64,000 bases of DNA, taken from assembly GCF_018881595.1 (NCBI RefSeq), contig NZ_JACVQA010000002.1:224791-288790 (forward strand). The letters run 5' to 3'. The stretch is from Polynucleobacter sp. UK-Gri1-W3. GTDB lineage: Bacteria > Pseudomonadota > Gammaproteobacteria > Burkholderiales > Burkholderiaceae. The notes beneath the pieces were generated by a model that made no database searches, was not told the DNA's origin, and saw only the letters and a program-made list of their open reading frames with translations. Numbering within the stretch: the stretch's first letter is position 1; each line of letters opens with the position of its first letter. Made by a program: the position numbers and the translations under genes. Of this stretch, positions 8,637-18,293 are shown piece after piece.

Positions 8637-9599
8637 CTAATAGTACTTCTTCAGATCCATGCCTGAATACATGCTGGCTACTTGTTCACCATAGCCATTA
8701 AACATTTGGGTTTTGATCTTAGGCGCAAACATTCCTTTGGGGTCGCCAATGCGACGTTCAACTGCTTGACTCCAGCGCGGGTGATCTACCTGAGGGTTCA
8801 CATTGGAATAGAACCCGTATTCACGTGCATCAAATTGATTCCAGCTAGTCTTAGGCATTTCTTCTGTGAAGCGAATTTTGACAATGGACTTGGCGCTCTT
8901 AAAGCCATACTTCCAAGGCACCACAATGCGTACTGGAGCACCATTTTGCTTAGGTAAGACTTCACCATACAAACCAAAGGTGAGTAAGGTCAATGGATTC
9001 ATTGCCTCATCCATACGCAGACCTTCGCGATAGGGCCAATCGATGATGTTGCTTTTGACCCCTGGCATTTGCTTACGATCCGCCAGAGAAATAAATTCCA
9101 CATACTTTGCTGATCCCAGTGGCTCAACTTTGGCAATCAACTTGGAAAGTGAATAACCATCCCAAGGAATGACCATAGACCAACCTTCAACACATCGCAT
9201 CCGATATATGCGCTCTTCCATGGGAGCCAACTTCAGGAGAGCATCTATATCTAGCGTCATTGGTTTTTTTACCAAGCCCTCAATGGATATTGTCCAAGGA
9301 CGAGTTTGCAAAGTCTCCGCATAAGCAGCAGGATCCCCCTTGTCTGTACCGAATTCGTAAAAGTTGTTGTAGCTAGTAACGAATTTATAAGGGGTTAGCC
9401 CATCTTTATCCGCAAAGGCAGGATTTAGCGCAGCAGCTAATTTTTCGGGAGTAGAAGCAAGCGCCCCTCTTGAAAACCAAGGAGCCAAAGCCATTCCGAA
9501 ACCCCCGGCAGCTGCCGTTTTGATGATGGCGCGGCGGTTTTCAAAAATCTCTTTTGGAGTGATATCGCTTGCAAGGATTGTTTTGTCTATAAAACGCAT
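8637..9599 (-). CDS. msrP: MsrP, molybdenum-containing methionine sulfoxide reductase catalytic subunit
   Basis: This 320-residue protein matches MsrP (YedY), which repairs oxidised methionines in periplasmic proteins. A twin-arginine motif (NRRAIIKTA, residues 21-29) and hydrophobic stretch predict Tat export. The molybdenum-ligating Cys is seen in YRMRCVEGW, and [11 protein letters not shown] is typical of the family. A GGGGTG Shine-Dalgarno precedes ATG 9599. The membrane partner msrQ is not adjacent but at 73-675 on the same strand; here msrP instead leads an operon with a lipocalin and an MBL hydrolase. Confidence 0.93.
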   Translation of the reverse strand: MRFIDKTILASDITPKEIFENRRAIIKTAAAGGFGMALAPWFSRGALASTPEKLAAALNPAFADKDGLTPYKFVTSYNNFYEFGTDKGDPAAYAETLQTRPWTISIEGLVKKPMTLDIDALLKLAPMEERIYRMRCVEGWSMVIPWDGYSLSKLIAKVEPLGSAKYVEFISLADRKQMPGVKSNIIDWPYREGLRMDEAMNPLTLLTFGLYGEVLPKQNGAPVRIVVPWKYGFKSAKSIVKIRFTEEMPKTSWNQFDAREYGFYSNVNPQVDHPRWSQAVERRIGDPKGMFAPKIKTQMFNGYGEQVASMYSGMDLKKYY

Positions 9600-9656
9600 G
9601 CCGCACCCCCTGATAAAAGTAATAAACCTATTTTGCTACCGATGGGAATTTCTTGC

Positions 9657-10064
9657 TTAAGACTGGCTATTGCGCATTTTATTCATCAAGGCAAGGCTAT
9701 GCTTATCCATTCCACCCACCATTTCAACTATATGGGGATAGTCTCGAGTAAGCGTTTCACCACCATAAAAGCGCAATAACCAGTCTGGAAAGTTGCGCTC
9801 AGTAATTTCACGAATTTCCAAGAGTTCGACACGGTGATGACGCTTATCTTCCTGAATTCGCTTCCAAGCCCGCATCACACTAGAACGCTCACCCTCCATA
9901 ATTTGACCAAACTGCTGGTTGTCATACAAGAGAATGCCAGTAACCCCATTTTTTTGATTGAAGGCACGCGCAGATTTTAACAATCGCATCAGACCCAAAA
10001 AAGACATGTCGGAGACTGCTTCGCTCAGATAACTCAATTCAACCAGGTCTTTTGGTTTTGGCAT
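9657..10064 (-). CDS. Stand-alone BLUF blue-light photoreceptor
   Basis: From ATG 10064 the protein is 135 residues: a BLUF domain (about 7-100) plus a short tail, with no output domain. The three residues of the FAD hydrogen-bond switch are present: Tyr 12 (ELSYLSEA), Asn 36 (AFNQKNG) and Gln 54 (FGQIMEGE), as in AppA and other BLUF proteins. It should bind FAD and sense blue light through a partner protein. A GTG three bases upstream is an alternative start. It lies between icd and msrP in the same direction. Its partner is unknown. Confidence 0.9.
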   Translation of the reverse strand: MPKPKDLVELSYLSEAVSDMSFLGLMRLLKSARAFNQKNGVTGILLYDNQQFGQIMEGERSSVMRAWKRIQEDKRHHRVELLEIREITERNFPDWLLRFYGGETLTRDYPHIVEMVGGMDKHSLALMNKMRNSQS

Positions 10065-10097
10065 CACTCAAACAATGTAAACGGGGGTTATGAATAA

Positions 10098-10154
10098 AAA
10101 AGGCAAACTCGAAAGTTTGCCTTTTGATGCTAAACCTAATTGATAAAATTAGGT
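10098..10154 (-). terminator. Strong terminator of icd plus a second hairpin
   Basis: AAAAGGCAAACT (10098-10109) pairs perfectly with AGTTTGCCTTTT (10114-10125) over a four-base loop, and the arm itself supplies the T run on either strand. A second, weaker dyad ACCTAAT (10134-10140) with ATTAGGT (10148-10154) lies closer to icd. Together they separate icd from the BLUF gene. Confidence 0.85.
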
Positions 10155-10172
10155 ACTTATCGCTTATACCTA

Positions 10173-12407
10173 TTACGCTCTTGCTGCTTTCAAAGCGGCA
10201 TTGAAGGTGGCGCTAGGACGCATTACTGCTTTGCACTTCTCTGAATCAGCAACAAAGTAACCACCGATATCTGCTGGCTTACCCTGTACTGCCTTGAGCT
10301 CGTCAGCAATCTTTTTCTCATTCTCGATCAACGATTTTGCCAAAGGCGCAAAGTAAGCTTGTAATTCTTTATCCTCAGATTGAGCAGCCAATGCTTCTGC
10401 CCAGTACATTGCCAGGTAGAACTGGCTACCACGGTTATCCAACTCACCAGTCCGTGGTGAAGGTGACTTGTTGTTGTCTAATAACTTACCAGTAGCTTCA
10501 TCCAAAGTACGTGCCAAGATTTTTACCTTGTTATTACCCGTCTTATCACCGATATCCTCGAGAGAAACTGCCAAAGCCAAGAACTCACCCAGTGAATCCC
10601 AACGCAAGTGATTCTCTTCTACTAACTGTTGAACGTGCTTAGGAGCAGAGCCGCCTGCACCAGTTTCAAACAAGCCGCCACCAGCCATCAAAGGCACGAT
10701 AGAAAGCATCTTCGCACTAGTACCCAATTCCATAATTGGGAACAAGTCAGTAAGGTAGTCACGCAAAATATTACCAGTCACAGAAATAGTATCCTTGCCA
10801 CGAATCACACGCTCTAAGGTGTAACGCATTGCACGCGTCTGAGACATGATCTGAATATCTACACCATTGAGGTCATAGTCCTTGAGGTAGGTATTGACCT
10901 TTTTGATCAACTCGGCTTCGTGTGGACGATACTCATCGAGCCAGAACACGGCAGGAGTATTTGAAAGGCGAGCACGATTTACAGCCAACTTGACCCAGTC
11001 GCGAATTGGCGCATCTTTACACTGGCACATACGCCAGATATCACCCTCTTCAACATTTTGCTCAAGCAATACTGTGCCGTCATCAGCAACAATACGCGCT
11101 ACACCGGCTTCAGGAATCTCAAAAGTCTTATCGTGTGAACCATACTCTTCAGCCTGTTGGGCCATCAAACCTACGTTAGGTACTGTACCCATCGTCGTTG
11201 GATCAAAGTTACCGTGCGTCTTACAGAAATTAATCATTTCTTGATAGATACGGGCAAAAGTACTTTCTGGGATCACGGCCTTGGTGTCATGCAAGCGACC
11301 ATCGGCACCCCACATCTTGCCGCCAACACGAATCATCGCAGGCATTGAAGCATCCACAATCACATCACTTGGAGAGTGGAGGTTGGTAATACCTTTTGCA
11401 GAGTCCACCATCGCCAACGCTGGACGATGCTCGTGACATGCATGCAAATCTTGAATGATTTCTTCGCGTTTAGATTCTGGCAAAGTTTTGATCTTTTCAT
11501 ACAGACTGCTCATACCGTTGTTAGCATTGACGCCTAACTCTTCAAACAACTTGGCATGTTTTTCAAAAGCGTCTTTGTAGAAAATCTTTACCGCATGACC
11601 GAATACGATTGGATGAGACACTTTCATCATCGTTGCCTTAACGTGCAATGACAACATCATGCCAGTCTTATAAGCATCTTCGATTTCTTTTTCGTAAAAC
11701 TCGCAGAGCGCTTTCTTGCTCATGTTCATGCTGTCGATAATTTCGCCGGCCAATAAAGAGACTTTTGGTTTAAGCACAATGGTCTTGCCACTCTTGGTAA
11801 CCAAGTCCATCTTTACATCACATGCCTTAGTCATCGTCATTGACTTCTCACTTGAGTAGAAGTCGCCGCCGTGCATGTGAGATACGTGCGTACGGGAAGC
11901 CTGGCTCCACTCACCCATGGAGTGTGGATTTTTACGAGCGTAACGTTTTACTGCAGGAGGCGCGCGGCGGTCAGAGTTACCTTCGCGCAATACTGGATTA
12001 ACCGAGCTACCCAAACATTTGGAGTAACGGGTACGGATAGATTTCTCTTCGTCGGTTTTTGGATCTTCAGGGAAATCGGGGATCTTGTAGCCCTTAGTTT
12101 GCAACTCTTTAATGGCCGCTAACAACTGAGGAACAGAGGCGCTAATGTTTGGCAACTTAATGATGTTGGTGTCAGGTAATAAAGTCATCTTACCCAGCGC
12201 GCCTAAGTTGTCGGGTACCTGTTGTTCAGGGGTAAGGCAATCAGAAAACTCAGCCAAGATACGAGCAGCAACAGAAATGTCGCTTGTCACAATCTCTACG
12301 CCAGCAGGTGCCGTAAAAGTACGAACAATTGGCAGAAATGCACAGGTGGCCAAAAGCGGCGCCTCATCTGTCAGCGTATAAATAATCTTTGATTTCTCTG
12401 AAGCCAT
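10173..12407 (-). CDS. icd: Monomeric NADP-dependent isocitrate dehydrogenase
   Basis: This 744-residue protein is full length for the monomeric IDH family (about 740 aa), which oxidises isocitrate to 2-oxoglutarate in the citric acid cycle and makes NADPH. Typical stretches include the [11 protein letters not shown] region, [12 protein letters not shown], and the C-terminal [11 protein letters not shown] near the coenzyme site. It is unrelated in fold length to the 420-aa dimeric form. It is transcribed alone, with a strong terminator after it. Confidence 0.96.
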   Translation of the reverse strand: MASEKSKIIYTLTDEAPLLATCAFLPIVRTFTAPAGVEIVTSDISVAARILAEFSDCLTPEQQVPDNLGALGKMTLLPDTNIIKLPNISASVPQLLAAIKELQTKGYKIPDFPEDPKTDEEKSIRTRYSKCLGSSVNPVLREGNSDRRAPPAVKRYARKNPHSMGEWSQASRTHVSHMHGGDFYSSEKSMTMTKACDVKMDLVTKSGKTIVLKPKVSLLAGEIIDSMNMSKKALCEFYEKEIEDAYKTGMMLSLHVKATMMKVSHPIVFGHAVKIFYKDAFEKHAKLFEELGVNANNGMSSLYEKIKTLPESKREEIIQDLHACHEHRPALAMVDSAKGITNLHSPSDVIVDASMPAMIRVGGKMWGADGRLHDTKAVIPESTFARIYQEMINFCKTHGNFDPTTMGTVPNVGLMAQQAEEYGSHDKTFEIPEAGVARIVADDGTVLLEQNVEEGDIWRMCQCKDAPIRDWVKLAVNRARLSNTPAVFWLDEYRPHEAELIKKVNTYLKDYDLNGVDIQIMSQTRAMRYTLERVIRGKDTISVTGNILRDYLTDLFPIMELGTSAKMLSIVPLMAGGGLFETGAGGSAPKHVQQLVEENHLRWDSLGEFLALAVSLEDIGDKTGNNKVKILARTLDEATGKLLDNNKSPSPRTGELDNRGSQFYLAMYWAEALAAQSEDKELQAYFAPLAKSLIENEKKIADELKAVQGKPADIGGYFVADSEKCKAVMRPSATFNAALKAARA

Positions 12408-12642
12408 GAATGTTTCCTCAATATTGAAAAAATTACAGAGTCAGGTTTTTACCCTGTCGCCCTCAAATCCACATCGAGCAAGTCGCTTTTAGCGCACCTT
12501 TGCCAATGAGGCGAGTCTTCTATTTTAAATCATCGGACTTGGCATAAATGGCGGTTTTGCACCTGAAAACCCCCGATATGGGGCAATTTAAGGGAATCCA
12601 CCAAGGTAACTTGAGCACACAATTCGCCGTAAACTGCACGCT

Positions 12643-13839
12643 ATGACCAGCAAACATCCTTTACTCAATAAAAACCTGGTGTTGCTGATCATTTGTCAGG
12701 GGCTGTTCCTAACCAATAACGTCACTTTTATTGCTATTAATGGCTTGGTGGGTCTGAGTCTAGCGCCAGTCAGCTGGATGGCCACCCTGCCCGTTATGGG
12801 TTATGTAGTGGGCGGAGCGTTTTCTACTTCGATTGTGGCCAAATCCCAAAACTACTTTGGGCGCAAGATTTCCTTCCAATTTGGCTTGCTGGTGGCAATG
12901 TTGTCTGCTTTGTTATGCGCTTATGCTGCCTTGAGCAAGAACTTCTGGCTTTTGGTCTTAGGCACTTTTATTGCCGGCTATTACAGCGCTAATGGCCAAC
13001 TCTACCGCTTTGCCGCTGCAGAGCTGACAGATGTCAGTCAACGCGATAAAGCAGTCTCTTGGGTGTTAGCTGGAGGCATTCTTGGCGCGGTTATTGGGCC
13101 TAATCTGGCATCTTGGACTCGAGACCTGTTTGACACTGCTTTTCTTGGGGCCTACCTAACGCTATCCATCGCCGGGTTCATCGGCATCTTCGTGATGCAG
13201 TTCATTCACTTTCCTCAAGAATTTAAGACCCAGCATGCGCTGACTGATGAACGCCCCCTAAAGATTATTCTTCAGCAACCCGCTTTCATGGTTGCCATCA
13301 TCGGCGCGGCATTGGGCTATGGCGTTATGAATCTACTGATGGCTGCAACACCCTTAGCAATGCAAATTTGTGGACTACCATTTTCTGACACTGCGCTAGT
13401 TTTGGAGTGGCATGTGATTGGCATGTTTGCTCCTGGATTTTTTACAGGCTCGCTCATCCAAAGATTTGGAGTATTAAAGATTATGGGGATCGGAGTTGTG
13501 CTGAACTTTATTTGCATTGCTATTGCCCTGACCGGCACCGATCTTCATCAATTCTTCATCGCTTTATTTTTGCTTGGTGTGGGCTGGAACTTTTTATTTA
13601 CAGGCGCCACTTCTTTGGCAATGACTGCCTATCAACCCAATGAACGCGACAAGGCACAGGCTGCCATCAACTTCTGTGTCTTTGGCACGATGGCTTTCAC
13701 TTCTTTTGGCTCAGGAGCCCTCATCACATCTCAAGGCTGGAGCATCCTTAATTGGGGATCACTCATTCCCGTGGTCGTTAGCGGACTAGCCATTTACTGG
13801 CTCGCCCAACAGCGCAAATTGTTGCATGTTAAATCTTAA
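12643..13839 (+). CDS. MFS transporter
   Basis: This 398-residue hydrophobic protein has about twelve membrane helices. The loop between helices 2 and 3 (SQNYFGRKISFQFG) is a variant of the MFS RxGRR signature. The substrate cannot be inferred. A 235-base spacer with no gene separates it from icd, which is divergent. Its end overlaps the convergent DUF6352 gene by four bases. Confidence 0.85.
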   Translation: MTSKHPLLNKNLVLLIICQGLFLTNNVTFIAINGLVGLSLAPVSWMATLPVMGYVVGGAFSTSIVAKSQNYFGRKISFQFGLLVAMLSALLCAYAALSKNFWLLVLGTFIAGYYSANGQLYRFAAAELTDVSQRDKAVSWVLAGGILGAVIGPNLASWTRDLFDTAFLGAYLTLSIAGFIGIFVMQFIHFPQEFKTQHALTDERPLKIILQQPAFMVAIIGAALGYGVMNLLMAATPLAMQICGLPFSDTALVLEWHVIGMFAPGFFTGSLIQRFGVLKIMGIGVVLNFICIAIALTGTDLHQFFIALFLLGVGWNFLFTGATSLAMTAYQPNERDKAQAAINFCVFGTMAFTSFGSGALITSQGWSILNWGSLIPVVVSGLAIYWLAQQRKLLHVKS

Positions 13840-14852
13840 GAAGTTTTTGCTAGTGGCAAGTTAAATAATAGATTTTGAGGCTTTAACTTCAGTTGCTGTT
13901 GGTCATTCATAGCAATGGCCATATACACCGGTTTGCCAGCCTGAGTCTTGGCTACAGCAGCCTCATCAATAAAGTCCAGACGGAATAAACAAATCACTTT
14001 TTGTAACTCGTCAGCTTCAACTAGTTCTTTGTTATATAGCTTATTTAGTATTTCAGTAGCTGCTGCATCCAAGCCAACATGCCATGACCACTTAGGATCG
14101 GTAATTTGCTGCATTGGTGTAATGCGTACGCTAACACCTAGAAAATGCATTATCCACTTCTCTAAAGCACGGCAAAAATAATTAATAGGTTCATGTCCGA
14201 AGTTCAACTGAACCGCTAGATCAAAATCTTCATTTCGAGTCCAGTAAGTTTCCGCATTGTCTTCATGGAGGACATCTAGATCAGCTGAGCGTATGGTCAT
14301 GGATTTACCTTTGAGCAAATCCATGATGTTGCCCGTATCACTGGCCTGCGCATTGCGTGCAATAGCCTCTTCATCTGCACCCATCACAATACCGTCTTCG
14401 ATAACGCTGATTTTCTGAGTTCTAAAAAAAAGTTCGCCCATGCGCACCTCTAATGGATGGGCTTGATCCCCCAGAATATGTCTTATGAAAATCTGAGCAA
14501 GCTGAGTAATAAATAAAGGCGGGACATCGACACCTTCACCCTTAAACAAGCTCATATAAAAGCTTTCTAATGAGCTTGAAGCTAATAAACGCGACCGATA
14601 ACGCAACCAAACCCGATAGTTCTCCTGAATATCCTCATCAGTCATTCCAACAATGTCACTTTCAAGCACTTCAGCTCGGGGGTTTTCGGTCAGTCGTTGA
14701 TGTAATGACCGCTCAATAGAGCAAGATTCAGGAACTAATGCAAGCTCAGGTCTTTCCATATAAGTTCGCAAAAAGTCATCCGTAACCAACAACTGATGAT
14801 CAGGACTGATTTCTAGAGTGCTATATGCAGAATTGGGCCAATAATTTGTCAT
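13836..14852 (-). CDS. DUF6352 family protein
   Basis: This 338-residue soluble protein resembles the DUF6352 family of Burkholderiales. Recognisable stretches are the VTDDFLRTYMERPELALVPES opening, the NYRVWLRYRSRLLAS segment and VDVPPLFITQLAQIFIRHIL. The function is unknown; the family is usually a single-copy gene in this order. It is divergent from the FKBP gene and ends within the MFS gene stop. Confidence 0.75.
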   Translation of the reverse strand: MTNYWPNSAYSTLEISPDHQLLVTDDFLRTYMERPELALVPESCSIERSLHQRLTENPRAEVLESDIVGMTDEDIQENYRVWLRYRSRLLASSSLESFYMSLFKGEGVDVPPLFITQLAQIFIRHILGDQAHPLEVRMGELFFRTQKISVIEDGIVMGADEEAIARNAQASDTGNIMDLLKGKSMTIRSADLDVLHEDNAETYWTRNEDFDLAVQLNFGHEPINYFCRALEKWIMHFLGVSVRITPMQQITDPKWSWHVGLDAAATEILNKLYNKELVEADELQKVICLFRLDFIDEAAVAKTQAGKPVYMAIAMNDQQQLKLKPQNLLFNLPLAKTS

Positions 14853-14939
14853 GCGTTTTAGCTAAATCAAGCTTACCGTAAGAATTTATAGAGCTCAGAA
14901 TATACTAGCCGCTCAATTTGTGTGAAATAGGAAAACATC

Positions 14940-15287
14940 ATGAGTGAACTCAAAAAAATAGACACTGTTGTAGGCGAAGGTAAAGAAGCTGTGGCAGGCA
15001 ACCATGTAGACGTGCATTACACCGGCTGGCTCTTTGATGAGAAAGCGCCCGATCATAAAGGCCAGAAGTTTGATAGCTCACTAGATCGCGGTCAATTGTT
15101 TAGCTTCCCTTTGGGTGCTGGGCATGTGATTAAGGGCTGGGACGAAGGCGTAGCTGGCATGAAAATCGGCGGCAAGCGCACCCTCATCATTCCTTCTGAA
15201 ATGGGATATGGTCCACGCGGCGCAGGTGGTGTGATTCCTCCAAATGCCACTCTGGTATTCGATGTGGAGTTACACGGCGTTAACTAA
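14940..15287 (+). CDS. FKBP-type peptidyl-prolyl isomerase
   Basis: This 115-residue protein is a single FKBP domain with [45 protein letters not shown] and [13 protein letters not shown]. It catalyses cis-trans isomerisation of Xaa-Pro bonds and should be cytoplasmic, as no signal peptide is present. GGAAAA lies before ATG 14940. A perfect palindromic terminator follows the gene. Confidence 0.95.
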   Translation: MSELKKIDTVVGEGKEAVAGNHVDVHYTGWLFDEKAPDHKGQKFDSSLDRGQLFSFPLGAGHVIKGWDEGVAGMKIGGKRTLIIPSEMGYGPRGAGGVIPPNATLVFDVELHGVN

Positions 15288-15323
15288 GCATTCAGGCACA
15301 TTGAGGTATAGCAGTAAAACAAA

Positions 15324-15341
15324 AGCCACCCTAGGGTGGCT
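15324..15341. terminator. Palindromic terminator after the FKBP gene
   Basis: AGCCACCCTAGGGTGGCT is a perfect 18-base palindrome flanked by A-rich sequence on the left and TATTTCTATT on the right. It sits between the FKBP gene and the convergent lytic transglycosylase gene and could serve both. Confidence 0.8.
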
Positions 15342-15376
15342 ATTTCTATTCCGCGAATAAGCAAAACTTTAGCTAC

Positions 15377-16369
15377 TTAAGAGCGCAGATCCTTGCCATT
15401 TAATGTTAAGCGATTAGATGAGCGGTTTTGACATAAGCCGATAAGACGATTTCTTTCGGCCATAACCTTGTCGGCATAACCGCCATCATCATCAGCATTG
15501 GCAGCGCCAACGTAATACTTCAAGCCATTACGCAATGAGCCTGCAGTAGCAATAAGGTATTTGAGGATATAAGCACCAACACGAATATTGACTTCCGGTT
15601 TAGCAGCCTCGGAAGTTCCCCCAAAGATGGCATATTTATCTTTATGCACTGAAGTCATTACTTGCATGAGCCCCTCAGCACCGGCATGACTCTTGGTGTT
15701 TGGATTGAAATTAGATTCAACTGAGATCACAGCCAATAAAAGTACTGGATCAATGTTGACTTCTTTTGCAATCAAAATGGTGTTCGATACATACTCTTCA
15801 ATCTTAGCGCGATCTAAGCTGTATTTCTTTTCGAAAAAGTCTGCAACCGCACGTTGATTTTGAATAGAGCCCATCAAATTACTATCCAAAGCCTGAGGAT
15901 CCATCTTCGAAGCCGGGATGCGATCTGACAAGTGTGAGATTGACTTCACCTGCATTTGGGCTACAGAAGGCATCAACAGAGCAACTGTTTGCTGTTTAGC
16001 AATCGCTAAACCAGTAGTGGATGGCGCTTTAGATTTGCTGTAGATAACCGCAGCGATCTCAGTATCGGCAACTTGGTTCACTGAAGCCTCACTTGAATCT
16101 TTATATTGGTTAAGCATGCCAAAGCCATTGCTCCAAACCATGTGACGAGCTTCATCAGGGACTAGGATGCGGGCCAAGTCAAAAGGACCGGCATTAGTGC
16201 CGTTACCTGAGAGCCAAAGACCTACGACCATAAATACGGTAACAACGATCACGCCATTAATGACTCGATAGACTGGAGCCATGGCGTGTGCTAGCAGTTC
16301 TTTGGCAGTCAACATTGTTGGCTGCGCATTCTGCATGTCGCTCAAATTGTTAGTTAAACATTTACTCAT
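15377..16369 (-). CDS. Membrane-anchored lytic transglycosylase (SLT domain)
   Basis: This 330-residue protein has one N-terminal membrane segment (about residues 36-54) and a C-terminal SLT domain: catalytic Glu in AVISVESNFNP, then HAGAEGLMQVM and the YILKYL/YYVGAAN substrate-groove motifs. It should cleave peptidoglycan glycan strands on the periplasmic face. The central region (about 60-200) has no clear domain. A downstream Met (16336) is a possible alternative start because no Shine-Dalgarno precedes ATG 16369. Confidence 0.85.
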   Translation of the reverse strand: MSKCLTNNLSDMQNAQPTMLTAKELLAHAMAPVYRVINGVIVVTVFMVVGLWLSGNGTNAGPFDLARILVPDEARHMVWSNGFGMLNQYKDSSEASVNQVADTEIAAVIYSKSKAPSTTGLAIAKQQTVALLMPSVAQMQVKSISHLSDRIPASKMDPQALDSNLMGSIQNQRAVADFFEKKYSLDRAKIEEYVSNTILIAKEVNIDPVLLLAVISVESNFNPNTKSHAGAEGLMQVMTSVHKDKYAIFGGTSEAAKPEVNIRVGAYILKYLIATAGSLRNGLKYYVGAANADDDGGYADKVMAERNRLIGLCQNRSSNRLTLNGKDLRS

Positions 16370-16876
16370 TCATTGTTTGCAAGACCTCAAAAAACGAGAC
16401 TACCGTTTTATGCTGCATTGCAATATCTTAAAAACATGGGTCATCCTAAGAAGTTTCTTATATCAAGTCAAGAATAAAGAATGTGAAAGCCATAACTTAT
16501 TGATCTAGAAATCCGGGAGATCCCTTAGGTGCCTCCTAAAAATCATATATAAATCATTTAAATCAATCACTTATGGAAGTTAGGGGTTACTAATTTCACT
16601 CTATAAAAAATTGATCAAAAAGGGACTTTTTTACGATTTAGGCCAAAAAATCAGCCCTAAAAACCGTACATCTAGTGCTTTAACTCGTCTTATTTTCTAG
16701 GGGTAGTAGCAAGCCCATGCTTATTGCGAGCCCCTATTTACCGAAGACTTTGGGTTAAAAAATAGATTCTTAGCTCTAGAAAAACGTCGAGATGCCTCTG
16801 ATTCTTATTAGCTCTGTAGCTAGCTCACGATCAAAAGATGGCAATACCTGAGGCAGAGGTCATACACTGAGAACCC
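16370..16876. other. 507-base intergenic gap
   Basis: I see no supportable gene here. An open frame overlapping the transglycosylase start has no ribosome-binding site or family resemblance. The stretch is AT-rich and must hold the divergent promoters of the transglycosylase and endonuclease genes. Confidence 0.5.
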
Positions 16877-17902
16877 ATGAAATTCCTTCGTAGCCTTCTT
16901 GCTTTTCTAGCAATTTCCGCCTCTCTCAATGCGCTGGCAGCTTTTGAAGACTGCAAGGACCTGTTTCCAGCCCAGCAAATACCAACCAGTCCGCAGGCAG
17001 GGCGAGACCTTTGCTTTGATAGTTTTGCAATCTACTACTCCCCGCGAGATAAGAAGCCAATCTATACAGTAGAGAAGCTCAACAAAGAAGAGCTTTCTGC
17101 TCCGCACCCTCGTAGAACTAACCAGTTCTACGAGGGTGCCAGGTTACCTTTTTCGGAAAGAGCTTTGCTCTCAGATTACCGCGGCAGTGGCTATGACCGC
17201 GGTCATAACGCTCCGGCCGGGGATATGAACAATGAACGCTCCATGGCTCAATCATTTTCTTTGGCCAACATGATGCCTCAAGCTAGGCAGAACAATCAGG
17301 GCATCTGGGCTAAAAACGTAGAAGAACCAACTAGGGCTTATGTCAAAAGAGCTGATGGCGATGTTTATGTATTTACAGGATCAGTTGGCAATGGTGGGAG
17401 CATTGGCAGAGGACAGGTCACCATTCCCACTTATCTATATAAACTGGTTTACGACCCCCATAAAAATACTGCGTGGGGCTATTGGATTGAAAACACCAAT
17501 GAAGCAAGAATGAGTGCACCAATCTCCTATCAAGAGTTGGTACAAAAAACAGGAATTGATTTTCATTTGCCGGTGGATGGTAATACCAATAAACCACCCC
17601 TTATATCGACAGAACCAATAAAAACAAAGGCTCAGAAGCCATTGCTTGGTGGATGGTATCCCGTCTTTTTTGATGAATACGTCCCAAGCAAACTAAACGA
17701 AATCATCAACAATATCAAGTCAGGCAAGGTAGCAAGCATTCAGATTCAGTATGATCTAAATGAAAGCCTTGCAAAACAGATAGCCACTCAAATTGACTCT
17801 CAAACGAATCTAAGGGCAAGCTCCATCCAAAGCAGTCCGCCTGATTCGCCAATGGTGACTTATGAACGCAAGCGCGTTACGCTGATCATTCACTCAAAGT
17901 AA
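16877..17902 (+). CDS. Secreted DNA/RNA non-specific endonuclease
   Basis: This 341-residue protein has a signal peptide (about 1-21) and a NUC1/NucA domain (about 40-245). The signature DRGHNAPAGD with catalytic His, and the Asn-rich metal-binding segment ARQNNQGIWAKN, are present. Such enzymes degrade DNA and RNA in the periplasm or outside the cell, for nutrition or defence against incoming DNA. About 90 C-terminal residues beyond the nuclease domain have no recognisable family. No immunity protein is adjacent. Confidence 0.9.
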   Translation: MKFLRSLLAFLAISASLNALAAFEDCKDLFPAQQIPTSPQAGRDLCFDSFAIYYSPRDKKPIYTVEKLNKEELSAPHPRRTNQFYEGARLPFSERALLSDYRGSGYDRGHNAPAGDMNNERSMAQSFSLANMMPQARQNNQGIWAKNVEEPTRAYVKRADGDVYVFTGSVGNGGSIGRGQVTIPTYLYKLVYDPHKNTAWGYWIENTNEARMSAPISYQELVQKTGIDFHLPVDGNTNKPPLISTEPIKTKAQKPLLGGWYPVFFDEYVPSKLNEIINNIKSGKVASIQIQYDLNESLAKQIATQIDSQTNLRASSIQSSPPDSPMVTYERKRVTLIIHSK

Positions 17903-18136
17903 TTTAGATTTCGCTTGCAGGCCATGAGCCCTCTGAATCGGGGCCAACAGTCCACGTAAACCATTGTGGTCCAAGGTATGCATTAATTCCAACAGCTCAC
18001 CAAGCTCGCCTTTAGGGAAACCTTCACGAGCAAACCACGCTAGGTAGTTTCCAGGCAAATCAGCCAATGCTCGGCCCGCATGCTTTCCAAAGGGCATCTT
18101 CATTAAGACCAATTTTTCCAAGGACTCAGCGTTCAT
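17894..18136 (-). CDS. DUF3820 family protein
   Basis: From ATG 18136 the protein has 80 residues and resembles DUF3820 (putative quorum-sensing-regulated virulence factor family) with MPFGKHAGRALADLPGNYLAWF. The function is unknown. A TTG seven codons upstream is an alternative start; neither has a good ribosome-binding site. It overlaps the convergent endonuclease gene by nine bases. Confidence 0.78.
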   Translation of the reverse strand: MNAESLEKLVLMKMPFGKHAGRALADLPGNYLAWFAREGFPKGELGELLELMHTLDHNGLRGLLAPIQRAHGLQAKSKLL

Positions 18137-18212
18137 GGGGGGAAATCTTACAAGCAAAGAGGAATAGACCTAAAGATTTCGCCATTTTTAAGGAAATGGT
18201 CATTTGTCTATT

Positions 18213-18255
18213 TGAGAATCATTCTCATTTAATGTTACATTGAGAACCATTCTCA
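18213..18255 (+). promoter_or_regulatory. Two Fur-box-like palindromes
   Basis: TGAGAATCATTCTCA (18213-18227) is a perfect palindrome, and TGAGAACCATTCTCA (18241-18255) is the same with one change, spaced 28 bases start to start. Both match the core of the Fur box and lie 39-80 bases before the next start codon, so iron-dependent repression of the five-gene operon downstream is likely. Confidence 0.85.
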
Positions 18256-18293
18256 TTTAGATTTTTAACCATCAACCTTAAGAGACCAAGAAA

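Noticed and set aside
16281..16508. Plus-strand 75-residue frame overlapping the transglycosylase start
   Set aside because: Overlaps a real gene start and runs into AT-rich intergenic sequence; no support.
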